Assembly: GCA_956465555.1 (NCBI GenBank)
Contig: OY101116.1
Coordinates: forward strand, 1,736,001 to 1,800,000
Length of the DNA stretch: 64,000 nt
DNA from: Nitzschia sp. pyKryTriq1
Lineage: Eukaryota > Bacillariophyta > Bacillariophyceae > Bacillariales > Bacillariaceae
Direction of reading: 5' to 3'
A program made the translations under genes and the position numbers. Under the pieces are notes generated by a model that saw only the letters and a program-made list of their open reading frames with translations, did no database searches and was not told where the DNA came from. Positions 42,948 to 53,975 of this stretch are shown piece after piece (position 1 is the first letter of the stretch; each line of letters starts with the position of its first letter).

Positions 42948-43601
42948 TCAATTTTTCTTGGGATCGTCCTCCTCGCAAGGACTACTAGTACTATTCTTGT
43001 TCTCGTTCTTGTTGTTGTCCCCGTGATTGGTGGTGGTGATGGTGGTGTCCTTGTCATTCTTCTTGGCTTTCGTCGTCTTCTTCTTCTTCTTCTTGCACAA
43101 AGAGGAGTCGTCGTCGGGTTGTTGCTCTTTCCTCTTTTTCGTCGCCGTAGAAGTACTAGTAGAAGTAGCAGCAGTAGTTGTAGTTGACACCGCGTTCATG
43201 GCCACATTGGCCAATTCTTGAAGTCCACCACCACCACCACCACCACCACTGCTCGTGCTGACGTCGGCACCCCTATCCCCCTTGGATGGAAGTGGTCCTC
43301 CCGGTTGTTGCTGCTGCTGTTCTTGATTTTTGTTGCTGTGGTTGTTGTTCTTGTCATGATGAATATTGCTGCTGTTGTTGTTGTTGTTGTATCGGGTATA
43401 GATCCTATTCATCCTAGTCATATTCATATTCACGTCATCATTCACATCATTCATATTCACATCATTCATATTGATTCCTTGTATATTTCGTCGTCGTCTC
43501 GTTGTTGTCGTTGTTCTGCTTTGTTGTTCTTGCCGTCGTAGAGCCCGTTTCCGATCCATTTCAATGGTTCGTCGTTCTCGGGGTCGTCGTGCCGCTCGCA
43601 T
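42948..43601 (-). CDS. hypothetical Lys/Asn/Gln-rich low-complexity protein
   Basis: A frame of 217 residues from ATG 43601 (the frame is open further upstream). It starts basic (RRPRERRTIEMDRKRALRRQEQQ), continues with Asn-Met-Asp runs, Asn runs, Gln runs, eight Gly and a Lys6 tract, and ends KN. The DNA is made of microsatellites (GTT, CTT, CCA, TCATGT), so a long open frame here is weak evidence. No domain is recognised. The basic KKRKEQQ and KKKKKK strings could act as nuclear signals if it is expressed. It sits inside the TGTCGG-repeat pair described separately. Confidence 0.3.
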   Translation of the reverse strand: MRAARRPRERRTIEMDRKRALRRQEQQSRTTTTTRRRRNIQGINMNDVNMNDVNDDVNMNMTRMNRIYTRYNNNNNSSNIHHDKNNNHSNKNQEQQQQQPGGPLPSKGDRGADVSTSSGGGGGGGGLQELANVAMNAVSTTTTAATSTSTSTATKKRKEQQPDDDSSLCKKKKKKTTKAKKNDKDTTITTTNHGDNNKNENKNSTSSPCEEDDPKKN

Positions 43602-44236
43602 CAAATCATCGCTCAACTTCTTCCGAACCTTGTCTTCACTGCTGCGGCGGCCGTGGCGGCGTATGGGGATAGAATGTTGCCGCTGAAGCCGCCGCCATGA
43701 GCAAGAAGGGGTGTGGATGCTTTGGATGATGATTCATGTTCATGTTCATGTTCATGTTCGCATTGGCCATGAAGCCGCCAAGGTTGCAGTCGTGGAAGTC
43801 AACTCCGGGACCGACAATTGTCGGTCGAGATGTCGGTCCCCAAGGCCCTATATCCGGGTGACTTGTAGGTCGGACCGACATCGACCGACAAATTGCCCGG
43901 ACCGACGCTTCGATAGAACGGCCCCTCAACTCTACAAACTTCGAGTGCTGGCATGCATTTTCGTTCCACTCCTTGCTTATCCTCGCGCGCTCGCTCGCTC
44001 GCTAGTTCATTACTGACGACTCATTCGATCTCTATGGGATGGGGTGACGGCAAGACCGATTGATGGATTCACCGACCTTTCATCACCGACAAATCACCGA
44101 CCATAATCAACAACGACGCCATCAACTCCTCGACAACGACAACCACCAACCAAGAACCAAGATGATACTACCGGTACTGGTACCTATTTTCAACTTCATC
44201 ATCATTGAATCTTTCATTTAAGGTCGTAGTGGAAGA
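43602..44236. repeat. microsatellite and TGTCGGT-repeat spacer upstream of PNPase
   Basis: A (TTCATG)n run occupies 43734-43760. Bases 43818-43925 carry several GTCGGT/ACCGAC units, including TTCTATCG on the minus strand near 43908-43917, an inverted relative of the 42337 copy. More ACCGAC units occur at 44058-44103. A minus-strand frame 43636-43929 is repeat-driven. The PNPase promoter should lie in 43950-44236. Confidence 0.6.
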
Positions 44237-47053
44237 ATGACAAGAATAGGAAGAATTGTTGGAAAAGGCTTTAGTGAACTTCAGCTGAAGATATCTCGAA
44301 GTGGCGCCTATCTTTTGGCTTCTTCTTCCTGTCGACCATTCGGATCATCCTCTGCTTTGCAACGGGATGATGGCGAGAATTTGTCTTCATTCTTCTCCAA
44401 TCTAGTCGATGGACCACCTACGCAGTTCGGTTTTGGTAAAATCGCCAATTTGACCGAGTCGTCGGTCGTGGGATCCTCGGGACAAACTGTAGTACTTGCC
44501 ACCGTGGCGGCTGCCCCATTAGAGCAGGAGTACAGTCGGAAACCCGAAATGAAACTCGCAGATTTCTTGAGACAAATATGCAAGCAACATGGATCTTCCT
44601 TTGTTCCACTTACAGTCGATTACCGTCAACGGCATCATGCCGTGGGCAAGATCCCATCGAATGCCGGTCGTTCCGACAACCAGAGACCCACCAACGCAGA
44701 GACTCTGGCCAGCCGAGCCATCGATCGGTCACTCCGGCCGCTACTCAAGTCGAGTAGTAGCAGCAGCAGTAGTACTAGTGACTCGATACATGTTTCCTGT
44801 AGCGTACAGTCATGCCCAGTCGATGGTGGAGAGGGGGGCTATCCGGTAGCTTTGGCGCTCAATTCTGCTGCCTTGGCGTTGCGAGAACGACTCGAAGAGG
44901 CGGTTGCCTGTGTGTATCTTTCACTTGCTGAGGACGGTACCGTCGTTATCGACCCAGCCATACCTGATGACAACAACAAAGCAATTATTGGGGGTCTACT
45001 CTATGCTGGAACTAGGGAGAAAACTGTGATGGTGGAGTTTAGTGGTATCCTGGACGAGTCAAGACTCATGGACTTGATATCGTTGGCCCACACTTGCATA
45101 CAGCCCTTGCTCGACGTCCAGGAAGGAACTGGAAGAATTATGGAGGAGGAGCAAATGAAAGATGTCTTTGACGAAGATTCAGTACGGATCGACTTGGGTC
45201 TTACAGTTCTTGGTGATGAAAGAGCGATCGCGAATGACGACTCTGAATTGACCGCTGACAAGGATCGGCAAACTGCAGAACGGATCTTCCAGGAGGCGTT
45301 GAGTTTTTGTTCGGAGCGCTTATCCACAGCATCTCTTCGATTATTCGGGTATACTAGTAGAACAAGTGAAAATGAGGTTGAAAATCCGGACGCATTGCAA
45401 GACAAACCACGAATTCATTCGAATAGTCACAGCCCCTTGCTTAGCAAGTCTCATCGGGGTCGACGAGAAAATGTCTTTCGAAAAGCGGTGGTTTCAGTGC
45501 TGCAAGAGTTCGTCTCTCAAACGACCCTAGAGGAAAACGTATCATTTCTTCAGGATAACCCGTCGTTGATCGACGATCTTGCGGATGCCATTCATTCCGA
45601 GCTCCTACAAGTGGGCCTAAACGTGGCTGCCATCGAACACAAGTGCCGGGCCGATGGGCGTGCTGGTGGCACTTTGTTTGGGTGCACGACTATCCGACCC
45701 ATATCGCTGGAAGTTCCAGCCCTTCCAAATGTTGTCCATGGATCTTCTCTCTTCACCCGAGGTGAGACTCAAGTCCTCTGCACCGCGACACTAGGACCAC
45801 CTTCGGATGGGATCCCACTGAAAGACCCTTTCCGTCGAAAGAATGAGGAAGTGCAAGCAGAACCAAGGCTGTCGGATGAACTACCCGTGGGTAGTTTGCG
45901 CTATCTAAAGACTCAGGAATACCTTGAATCCGATCTCAACTCCCGAAAAGTTCGCGCCGATAGAGAACAGACAGGAGATTCCGGTACCTTGAAGGAACGG
46001 CAACGAGCGTTTCTACAGTACGACTTCCCCTCGTTCAGCAAAGGAGAGATTCAATCTGGGCCAAGGGGAGCGAATCGACGTGAAATTGGGCATGGCGCTT
46101 TGGCCGAGAAAGCGATTCTACCAATATTGCCCTCCGCCAGTGATTTTCCTTATGCCATTCGTCTTACCAGCGAGGTGACAAGTTCCAATGGATCTTCCAG
46201 CATGGCATCGGTCTGTGGTGCAACCCTGGCATTATTGGATGCTGGTGTCCCGATCAAGGCTCCGGTCGTCGGTCTCAGCGTCGGTCTCGCAAAGCGACGG
46301 GGCGACGAGGAGCCGTATCAATTGTTGTTGGACATCACTGGTACAGAGGACCACTATGGTGTCATGGATTTCAAGATCGCCGGGACATCCGACAAGGTGA
46401 CTGCCGTGCATCTGGATGTACACGAGCCCCTACCCCATACCATAATTTTCGATGCCCTGAGATTGGCGAAGGATGCTCGGGGTGTTCTGTTGGATGAAAT
46501 GGAAACACAGGCGGCTCTATCTTCGGGTTGGTCCATCAGTAATTTCAAACCAAGAGCGGAGCTGAAGCCTTCTGCCCCAAGGGTGGAAGTGGTTCGATTC
46601 GACCCCATGAGAAAGAAGGACCTACTCGGACCAGGAGGGGCAGTTATTCGTCAGATGGAAGATCGATTCAATGTTTCACTCGACCTTACTCAAGAAGGCC
46701 AGTGTTTGTTGTTTGGCGAGGACAGAGAAATGGTGCGCAAAGCCAGAGTAGCAGTGATGGATCTCGTTTCTGATGTTGAAGTTGGCGAGATATACGAAGG
46801 CACTGTGATCGAGATTCGAGACTTCGGCGTGATTATCGAGCTCCTACGTAACAAGGAAGGTCTGTGTCATGTTAGCGAAATGGCGAAACGAGATGAAATC
46901 AGAGCTCACCCTGAAGGGACTATGGGCCTGATAAGCTCATTAGTTCAGGTGGGACAGAAACTTGACGTTGAATGCACGGCAGTAGATCCTGTCATGGGCA
47001 CCATTCGCGTTAGACCGGCAAACAGAGACACATTTCAACTACGAGTGAGTTAA
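44237..47053 (+). CDS. PNP: polyribonucleotide nucleotidyltransferase (PNPase)
   Basis: A single exon of 938 residues. PNPase is a phosphorolytic 3'-5' exoribonuclease of organelles. Order: an N-terminal presequence about 1-45; RNase PH domain 1 (FGKIANLTESSVVGSSGQTVVLATVAA; RPTNAETLASRAIDRSLRPLL); a helical linker about 270-450; RNase PH domain 2 about 470-785 with RREIGHGALAEKA, TSSNGSSSMASVCGA and GTEDHYGVMDFKIAG, keeping the catalytic Asp pair; a KH domain (LLGPGGAVIRQMEDRF, GxxG kept); and an S1 domain about 848-930 (YEGTVIEIRDFGVIIEL, GLCHVSEMA). Length is greater than bacterial PNPase (711) because of the presequence and linker insertions. The presequence is Arg/Ser-rich without an ASAFAP motif, so mitochondrion is more likely than plastid. 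Confidence 0.93.
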   Translation: MTRIGRIVGKGFSELQLKISRSGAYLLASSSCRPFGSSSALQRDDGENLSSFFSNLVDGPPTQFGFGKIANLTESSVVGSSGQTVVLATVAAAPLEQEYSRKPEMKLADFLRQICKQHGSSFVPLTVDYRQRHHAVGKIPSNAGRSDNQRPTNAETLASRAIDRSLRPLLKSSSSSSSSTSDSIHVSCSVQSCPVDGGEGGYPVALALNSAALALRERLEEAVACVYLSLAEDGTVVIDPAIPDDNNKAIIGGLLYAGTREKTVMVEFSGILDESRLMDLISLAHTCIQPLLDVQEGTGRIMEEEQMKDVFDEDSVRIDLGLTVLGDERAIANDDSELTADKDRQTAERIFQEALSFCSERLSTASLRLFGYTSRTSENEVENPDALQDKPRIHSNSHSPLLSKSHRGRRENVFRKAVVSVLQEFVSQTTLEENVSFLQDNPSLIDDLADAIHSELLQVGLNVAAIEHKCRADGRAGGTLFGCTTIRPISLEVPALPNVVHGSSLFTRGETQVLCTATLGPPSDGIPLKDPFRRKNEEVQAEPRLSDELPVGSLRYLKTQEYLESDLNSRKVRADREQTGDSGTLKERQRAFLQYDFPSFSKGEIQSGPRGANRREIGHGALAEKAILPILPSASDFPYAIRLTSEVTSSNGSSSMASVCGATLALLDAGVPIKAPVVGLSVGLAKRRGDEEPYQLLLDITGTEDHYGVMDFKIAGTSDKVTAVHLDVHEPLPHTIIFDALRLAKDARGVLLDEMETQAALSSGWSISNFKPRAELKPSAPRVEVVRFDPMRKKDLLGPGGAVIRQMEDRFNVSLDLTQEGQCLLFGEDREMVRKARVAVMDLVSDVEVGEIYEGTVIEIRDFGVIIELLRNKEGLCHVSEMAKRDEIRAHPEGTMGLISSLVQVGQKLDVECTAVDPVMGTIRVRPANRDTFQLRVS

Positions 47054-47085
47054 AGAATAGTAATGCTAGTCTAGTCCATATCTCG

Positions 47086-48634
47086 TCACGCCGAAGCTCT
47101 TGGAGCGCAAACATCTTTTCGGCATTGGTACACTGTCTGTTTAAGAATCTCCTCTCTCGTAAACTTGCCACCTGGTAGCGGTGGACATGGAGCAATCGCT
47201 CCACTTTCTAGCAGTCCCACTTGGGAATCTCGAAGGAGCTTCAGATCAGCATCAAGGGGCTTCGGTAGTCCCTTTGGTACACCAGTTGCTTCCAAGAAAG
47301 TGTACGCCTTTCGAAAATCGGCACCAGTATATTTCAAGTCGTTTTTGAAATGAGCTGGGATTATTCTTTGAATGTCCCATTTTGCAACGATATCAGCAAA
47401 GTCAAGCACCTCGATTGGTGATCGGTTCAGAATGAGAGTCTGTAAAATCGGTGCTACCAAAAGGCCGCCAGTCAGAGCATCAAAGCTGCTTTTTTCGTCA
47501 CGAACCCAGTCCCATGGATAAATTCCAAGAAAGTCAGAATTGATATCCGGTCTACGTTCCTTAAACGCAACGTCCGCGTCTTTAATGTCGATCGAACTGG
47601 GAGTAAAGAAGAGACCGAAAAGTGCAATCCGGCGCCACCCACGCTTTAATATTGCGGGTGTATTCTCCACAACCTCCGTTACCGTGTCACGAGCATGATA
47701 CAGAAGTGGTCCAGGTTCCAATGCGCAAATCTCAGGGACTTCCTCTGTCACCTCCAAAGCTGTGTCCGTGACAATCAATGTTTTGGTGTCCTTGTGCAGA
47801 AAAACAGTTTCACCGAAAGCGCCATCCCTGCAGAAATTCATATTGTCAGCTATGTAAATTACCAATTCCTCATCCATTTAAACACTTCCAAACTTACTTG
47901 CTGATAAGTGGACCAAGGGTCTGAAATTCAAAATCCTTCTTCCAATCTTCGGGAGCGTATTCTGGTTTAGGGATAGTTTTTGTTCGTGATGACGGGAAGC
48001 CTAGGAACGAATCAGGGAGATTGACAGGGAAGGCATACTGTCCAGGTTGAAGCCACACTTGGGCTTTGGGGAATTTTTGCGCTAGGACACCAGCATAGAC
48101 TTTGTGCTCCAATGCGACAGAGCCTACCACGATGTGCTTCAAAGGCCCGTGATCCTTAATGATTGCCTTGAGCATATCTAAGCACTCTGGAGTCGCTGCG
48201 ACAGGATTGTAAACCCACAGACCACCGTCGCTCATTTTGATTACCGTCGAACGTAGTGGCACCTGGACATTAAGAATACCGAATTTTTGATCCAACGTCC
48301 ATATCTTGCCTGGAACGATCTCTTTTGAGAGTGTCTTCTTGGATTTGTACGTCCCCACTGGCAAAACACCCCAGAGGCCATAATCTGTCGGACTCAACTC
48401 CCTTGTGCCCAAGAAGGAAACTCCAAGCCCAACACCTGCAACTGTCAACTCGGCGAATTGGCGGCGCGACAAAAACCCCTCTGCATCCGGCACATCATCG
48501 GAATAGAGCTTCGTGGTCTTCGAAGATCGAGGCTCCACTTGATGATGAAGATGATTCGTCGGAAGGACGAAGCCGTTTGCGGCTGACACAAGGGCCGATG
48601 CCCACACCGCAAGTCCTGCCAGTGATCCTCTCAT
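47086..48634 (-). CDS. DUF4336 protein, predicted plastid
   Basis: Exons 48634-47898 and 47827-47086 (GTAAGT...TCTGCAG, phase 2) give 492 residues. It belongs to the DUF4336 family, common in cyanobacteria and plastid-bearing eukaryotes and related to metallo-beta-lactamase folds; its function is unknown. The N-terminus has a signal peptide (LAVWASALVSAANG) followed by FVLP, an ASAFAP-like site with Phe at +1, and a second hydrophobic segment FAELTVAGVGLGVSFLG (about 61-77) that could direct thylakoid transfer. Domain blocks include LRSTVIKMSDGGLWVYNPVA, HGPLKHIVVGSVALEHKVYAG, and WDIQRIIPAHFKNDLK near the C-terminus. Its stop lies 32 bp from the PNPase stop, convergent. Confidence 0.83.
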
Positions 48635-49318
48635 TGATCGTCAAAAATAATCTTTGGCTAATTCGCAATGTTTTGAGTTCTGAAAAACTGATGATAGCCT
48701 TCGGTCGGTAGACGGGTATGTAGTCTACTACTACGTCGTTACCGGTGCAGTACAGTTAAGCTTGAAGAGTGACGAAGAAATTGTCGCGAACACGTATCAT
48801 ACTTCGAGTGTGTTCGCGGCGGTCGGCCGGGGATGATGATGTTTTTCTACCATACATGGTACGAGTACTACGAGTACCGTACTTACCAGTACTGTGGATG
48901 TACGGGGTGGTTACTGTACCTCAACGATACGATGCGATGCGACATGATTGATTGCGATGGATGCGATGATTCCGGTCCCGGCACGACCCAGCGGAAACGA
49001 CGCTTCTCGCTCTCACGCCTCACGCATCATCATCATCGCCGTTTTGTTTGTTCCCGTCAACGAAAGCGAAAAGTTCTGTAGTTCTGTTGACTTCCAAACT
49101 CCAAACCGTAAATCCTCTTCCGCAATCATAACACGAACACACAGCACACACCAATATCCTTAGACATCCATCGCCCGTTGTTCTCATTAAAATCGAGGAG
49201 GTGTGAAGGATCGTTTATCTAGCTAGTGTCTGCCACCATTGGTGTCTTCTGGCTTTCTGCGATTTCGGCGCTTAGTGGAACTCCTCGTGTTGCGAGTCGT
49301 AGGCATCAAAATTGAAAA
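48635..49318. repeat. 684-bp divergent spacer with GTAC motifs
   Basis: No gene is supported. GTAC motifs lie at 48738-48752 (TACCGGTGCAGTAC) and 48857-48916 (GTACGAGTACTACGAGTACCGTAC). A GATGCGATGCG repeat follows at 48928-48970. Confidence 0.55.
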
Positions 49319-51664
49319 ATGGAGCTTCCGTTCGCTGTCGAGTCGACAGATGATTCGGCCGTGCAAGGATCCGCTCTGAACCAGTCCGATTCTAGTTTGG
49401 TGACGGCTTCTTCTCAAGGAAGTTTCATGGACAGCAGCCAGTTGGATAGTCCACTGCCGCCGAATACTCCTCAGGATGTCGTCTTGCCTCGTTACGAAAA
49501 TCGACAACAGCAGACAGAGACGACCCACCATAATACTCAAACAAGCCATCATCATCCGCCCCATCCTCCTCCCATGATATCGGGACCGATTTCAAGTCAG
49601 AGTGAACAGGACGAGCCAGAAATTATTGATTTCACCTACGTGAACGTGTCCGAAGACGATGCCGACGACGTTGGTATACTCTTGGAGGGAGGTGATCTAG
49701 ATATGAAGCCTGAAACTCAACGTGGCGATATCTTGACAGTGCTTCTTAGTGGGATGCAACAGGACGGCAATGAAGCCATACTCGTAAGTTTCATTCGTGG
49801 TGCGGAAACCGGTGCACTTTCTTTATTGGCTTATCCTTGACTCCATGCAAATATGATGTATAACCGTCTTCTAGACCCGAACGGAAAATGCCAACGTGGC
49901 TGCTACGAAGGCAACGCAAGCAAAGAAGTCGGGTGATTTGATGGCTGCTTTGGAGTATCATTCCCAAGCTGCCAAGCTTTACCGAGATAATGCCATGGCG
50001 ATTCGAGATCAGAATGGTAAGTTGTACAGACACACTGAAAGATGACCGAAATAATTTTGCAACATCTAGACTCACAGACGGCACATGGCGTGTCTTTCAG
50101 CGTCATTGGCGAATTCTCTGTTGCTTCTTAGCCAGACGCAGGCCAAGTCAGCGCTTTCATTAAAAGGAATCGTGAAACTAAGCGCAGCAGAGCTTCAGCA
50201 AATATTTCCTTCGTCGGACTCGGATAGCAAATCTAGTACTACGACCAGCACTTCGGCAACCATGACGCAGAAAGACCGATTGAGGGCAGCTGTTCGTGGT
50301 GCTTTGGGGTCTCGACATCCACATGAGGAAGACATCTCCGACTCTCAATTTCTGGGAAGAGCTACTTCTGATCCTCCCCAGAGCACGAGTAAATCGCAAA
50401 ACGCGAGCAGCCCCATTCCAACAAGAACAGGGGACGATCAAACGAGTGACGATGAAAAGGGAACTCTTCTTTGGGAAGGTCAAGATTACAACCACAATGC
50501 GGTCGATGAAATGTAAGTGTTGTACGTGTCGAGCTTATCTTGTCTCTCTGCTATACGAAACCTGGCAAGCCTCAACCAACATATTTCGTATTCGATAGGA
50601 TGGAACTTGAACGAGAGTTGCGAGACATGGATATGGCACTGGAGTTGGGGAATTCTATTTCTTCGCTAGATGCGAGGACGCAGAACCGTATGAAGAATTC
50701 GATAGTCGACGGAAGTTTCATGGTAGTACCACCTGGGTCGAATTCGTACATGTCATCTTCAATGTGGGGAAATAATCCAGTTCCAACCAGCTCTCGACCT
50801 GTTCCACACCCACCCTCAAATAATACGGCTGGGGTCAGAGCAAGGGCCAATCGAGTCCAAACTATGTTGGAAGCCTCCGCTGCTCCAGTGAATCGGCAAG
50901 CGTATCTACCTCAAGTAGCTCCAGCACCTTCTAAGAATTCCTCTGGATTGGAATCGAGTTGGTGGGGAAATACTAGTACAACGTCACAGGTCCTGACATC
51001 ATCGGTGATCTCTCTGGGAAGTCGTGCAGGAGACGGCAACCTTGGCGACTTACACGGTGGACATCCCGCCAATACAAAGCAGCTGATGCGGCTCATGGAT
51101 TCGCTCAAAACGCTCGGTGACGAAAACGCAGTACTACTGCGCGAGGTAGAAGAAGCGGAAGCTGCTCGATTGGAGGCCAAGGCAGCGCGCGAAGAGATGA
51201 AGAAGTTTCGCGAGGAGTATACCAACAGATTATCAAAGTTGAAGGCCGCCCTCAAGAAGTACGCTCAAGAATATCCACAAGGCAATGGTGCAGGTGATCA
51301 CCCCGTTCAAACAAGGTACGTTGATCCAATGTGTATTACAAGTTTGCTGCCACTTTATATCTAGGTATCTAACGCGAACGCCCATGTCTTGAAATTTAGC
51401 GAGTTCCACAAGAGCGCCTCCACAGCGGACCAGCTCCAACGGCAAGAACAACTTATACGCAAGTTAACGGCAGACCTAAAGAAAGAGAAAGAAGCTTTGA
51501 AGAAAGAAAAGGAGGAAAGCAGGAAGAAGGACCAGGCTCTAAGAAAGTACGAAAACTTTTACCGGGAGGTCAAAGCAAGAAGCGCTCAAAAGGCAGCCCA
51601 GAAAACTCAGCAGCAAAGACAACACAAGTCTCCAAGAAAGCCAACGGTGGGACCCCAGCGATGA
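49319..51664 (+). CDS. MIT/NRBF2-like coiled-coil protein
   Basis: Five exons, 49319-49783, 49875-50016, 50101-50512, 50599-51315 and 51400-51664 (GT-AG, phases 0, 1, 2, 2), give 666 residues. Residues 1-155 are acidic and disordered. Residues about 156-225 form a MIT-like three-helix hairpin: NVAATKATQAKKSGDLMAAL, EYHSQAAKLYRDNA and NSLLLLSQTQAKSALSLKG. This layout resembles NRBF2/Atg38, a regulator of the autophagy PI3-kinase complex, but MIT domains also occur in ESCRT-related proteins. Preceding it is a possible LC3-interacting motif, acidic then FTYV, at about residue 104. C-terminal residues about 515-560 and 580-640 are Glu/Lys coiled coils, ending in a basic tail. The assignment is by helix pattern, so the function is tentative. 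Confidence 0.7.
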
Positions 51665-51794
51665 AACGAGAATCCGAAGTTTTGAACGGAATAATAGTCC
51701 ACTATGTCTCTAGTTCCGCGAGGAACATATGTATCTACTCTAGAGTGCAAACTCATTTTGATGGGAGGTGTTAAAAATAGTTTGCGACTAAGCT

Positions 51795-52929
51795 TTAGAG
51801 GTTCTTCAAGTTATCGAATCGCGCCGCCAGATCCCTATAGGAAGTGCTAGGACCTCCATTCGACGAAGGGGGTGGATTCGAATCATCGTTGTCGTTGTCG
51901 TCATCATCGTCGTCGCCCTTGTTGGTACCAAAATTCTCCGAGGAGGAAATCGACGGGGCGGAAGGAGCCGACGGGGGAGCAGAAGGTGCTGGTGCGGCCG
52001 ACTTTGAAGGATCAGTCTTCTTGGAACTACTCGTACGTGATTGACCGGGTGCTTTAGGAATGAAAATATCAGGTTCCACAAAATCATCTTTTACAGAGGC
52101 ACCATTGAAGGTTGAAGTTGGCGCCTTTGGGGGATCTAGATGGGCAGTGCCATCGTAGGTAATCTCTTCGTCGCCGACAGTAGTAGCACCAGTCGTCGCC
52201 ACGATGGGGCCCAGCCCAGTTCCCCTCGCAATGGGGACCGAAAATCCTACTGGTGGAGCCATTGGCTCTCCCATTTGTTCTACCTTCAGTGTGACCGTTG
52301 GAGACCAATCCACTTCATATTTCTCACAGCTTCGTTCCAGGTAAGTTTGGACAAGATAGGCGGCAGGTGGTTCAACTGATAGTTTTGTTACGACGCGTTC
52401 GTTCAGGACACCACCGACGTTGGCCATGGCATCGTCCTCAAATTTCTTTCCATATTTGGCTCGAAATTGCTTTCGAATACATTGAAGCTCAGGAATGTCG
52501 ACGCGAGGAGCAGCATACATTAGTGTTGCGACACTGGAGACAAGATCTGGAGGACATTCTTTGCTGAACGAAATAAGTTTGAGTCGCTCACTCAAGAGTT
52601 CGCAAGTCAGGGAAAGAATGTCAAAGGCTTCGATCATATAATCGTCTCGAATAAGCGCTTCCGCTTTGATTCTGGCCTTTTCCTCTTTGGGTGGAACTTC
52701 CGCTAACAAGATGGCGACTTCTCGCATGCTTTGTTTCAACAGCGCAGATTTTTTGTTGGACGCCATCTGAAACCGATGGACTGCCATCTTGAGCTCTAGA
52801 GCAAAGAAAACAAGAAAATGATAAGCGCCACGGCCCTCGACAACTAACCTACTGTACATCTAACATCAGTTCCAACAACTCACGTGGCTTCAGCTTGCTT
52901 TCACTGTATCCTCCAAACATGTCGAACAT
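51795..52929 (-). CDS. IST1: IST1-like ESCRT-III regulator
   Basis: Exons 52929-52884 and 52795-51795 (GTGAGT...CTCTAG, phase 1) give 348 residues. IST1 is an ESCRT-III-related protein that binds CHMP1 and Vps4 in multivesicular-body sorting and membrane scission. Residues 1-190 match: KPQLKMAVHRFQMASNKKSAL, KARIKAEALIRDDYMIEAFDILSLTCELL and VATLMYAAPRVDIPELQCIRKQF, then LNERVVTKLSVEPPAAYLV. The C-terminal 150 residues are Pro/Ser/Asp-rich and end in a short basic-hydrophobic stretch (YRDLAARFDNLKNL) that looks like a MIM for MIT-domain binding, as in human IST1. The first exon is 46 nt. It converges on the MIT protein gene with 130 bp between stops. Confidence 0.9.
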
Positions 52930-53177
52930 TTTATGGTGGGCAGCGTGGTGGAGAGTAACCCTCGCTTTGAAATAATTAGAGAAGCACTACTAAACTTCAC
53001 CGTTTTCCCGATGAATGTGATGCTGGTGGTATATCTCTTTCTAGCTACGAGTAGAACAGAGTGGATAGGATACAATTTGTAATGGAAATGGTCGGTTGTT
53101 CTTGGGTCGTGCTTTGTGCTTTGTGCAACAACAAACAACAGCAACAAAAGCGAAAAGCGGGAAGGAAAACGGAAAGG
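52930..53177. promoter_or_regulatory. IST1 upstream region, interrupted by retroelement
   Basis: This 248-bp stretch between the IST1 start and the retroelement target site holds what remains of the IST1 side of the ancestral IST1/SPC25 divergent promoter. No gene. Confidence 0.5.
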
Positions 53178-53261
53178 AAGAATTGTTCGAATATCTACAT
53201 CGAACGTCCACGGAACGACGGACGGACGCGACCAGCGTTCGCAATTACGCACGATCACGCA

Positions 53262-53946
53262 ACATTATCTCGTCGCAGGTTCGAGGAACGAAATCGCATA
53301 CGCAGTCCATCAATGTGCGCGCTTCGCCCAAGAGCCAAAAATGGAGCACGCAAAAGCCGTTAAATGGATTGGCCGTTACTTAAAGGCAACGAAAGATGAG
53401 GGCACAATTCTCAAACCCGACGCAACGAAATCACTGGAGGTCTACGTCGATGCAGATTTCGCAGGAAACTGGGATCCGGAGCTTGCAGGTAAAGATCGTT
53501 CCACCGCGCGATCAAGGCACGGTTATTTCATTTGCTACGCGGGAATTCCCATCGCATGGAAGTCAACACTGCAACAAGAAATCGCCCTATCTTCGACAGA
53601 AAGCGAAATCACCGGCTTATCATATGCCCTCCGAGAAGCCATCCCAATTATTAGCTTATTACGGGAAATGAAGAAGCGTGGTTTCGAGATAAACACTTCA
53701 CGCACCGAAGTGCACTGCAAGGTGTTTGAGGATAATTCCGGGGCTATCGAGATCGCACGATACCACAAGTTCCGCCCCCGAACCAAATTCCTCAACAACA
53801 AACTCTTCCACTTTAGAAGCTACGTCACGAAGGGTTGGATCTCAATCCATCCTATTGGTACCTACGACCAACCGGCAGACATACTGACCAAACCGTTGAA
53901 CGAGCCGGATTTCAAGCGTCACCGAAAGAGCATGAACGGATGGTAA
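53262..53946 (+). pseudogene. Copia pol remnant, RNase H domain
   Basis: About 228 residues open through to a stop at 53946 read as the C-terminal connection and RNase H of Ty1/Copia polyprotein. Markers are YAVHQCARF, VYVDADFAGNW (catalytic Asp), WKSTLQQEIALSSTESE (Glu) and FEDNSGAIEIAR (Asp), then YDQPADILTKPL near the end. Upstream the frame enters LTR sequence, so no full polyprotein is possible. The lack of internal stops points to recent insertion. Confidence 0.88.
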
Positions 53947-53975
53947 TCGACTCACTGCCTACTCGCGAGAGGGAG

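Noticed and set aside
43636-43929. Minus-strand frame with Asn-Met repeats upstream of the Lys-rich frame
   Set aside because: Open because of a TTCATG microsatellite; it ends in a stop before the next frame and no convincing intron joins them.
53260-53290. tRNA-like GGTTCGA motif
   Set aside because: It is part of the Copia pol coding sequence; no cloverleaf can be formed around it.
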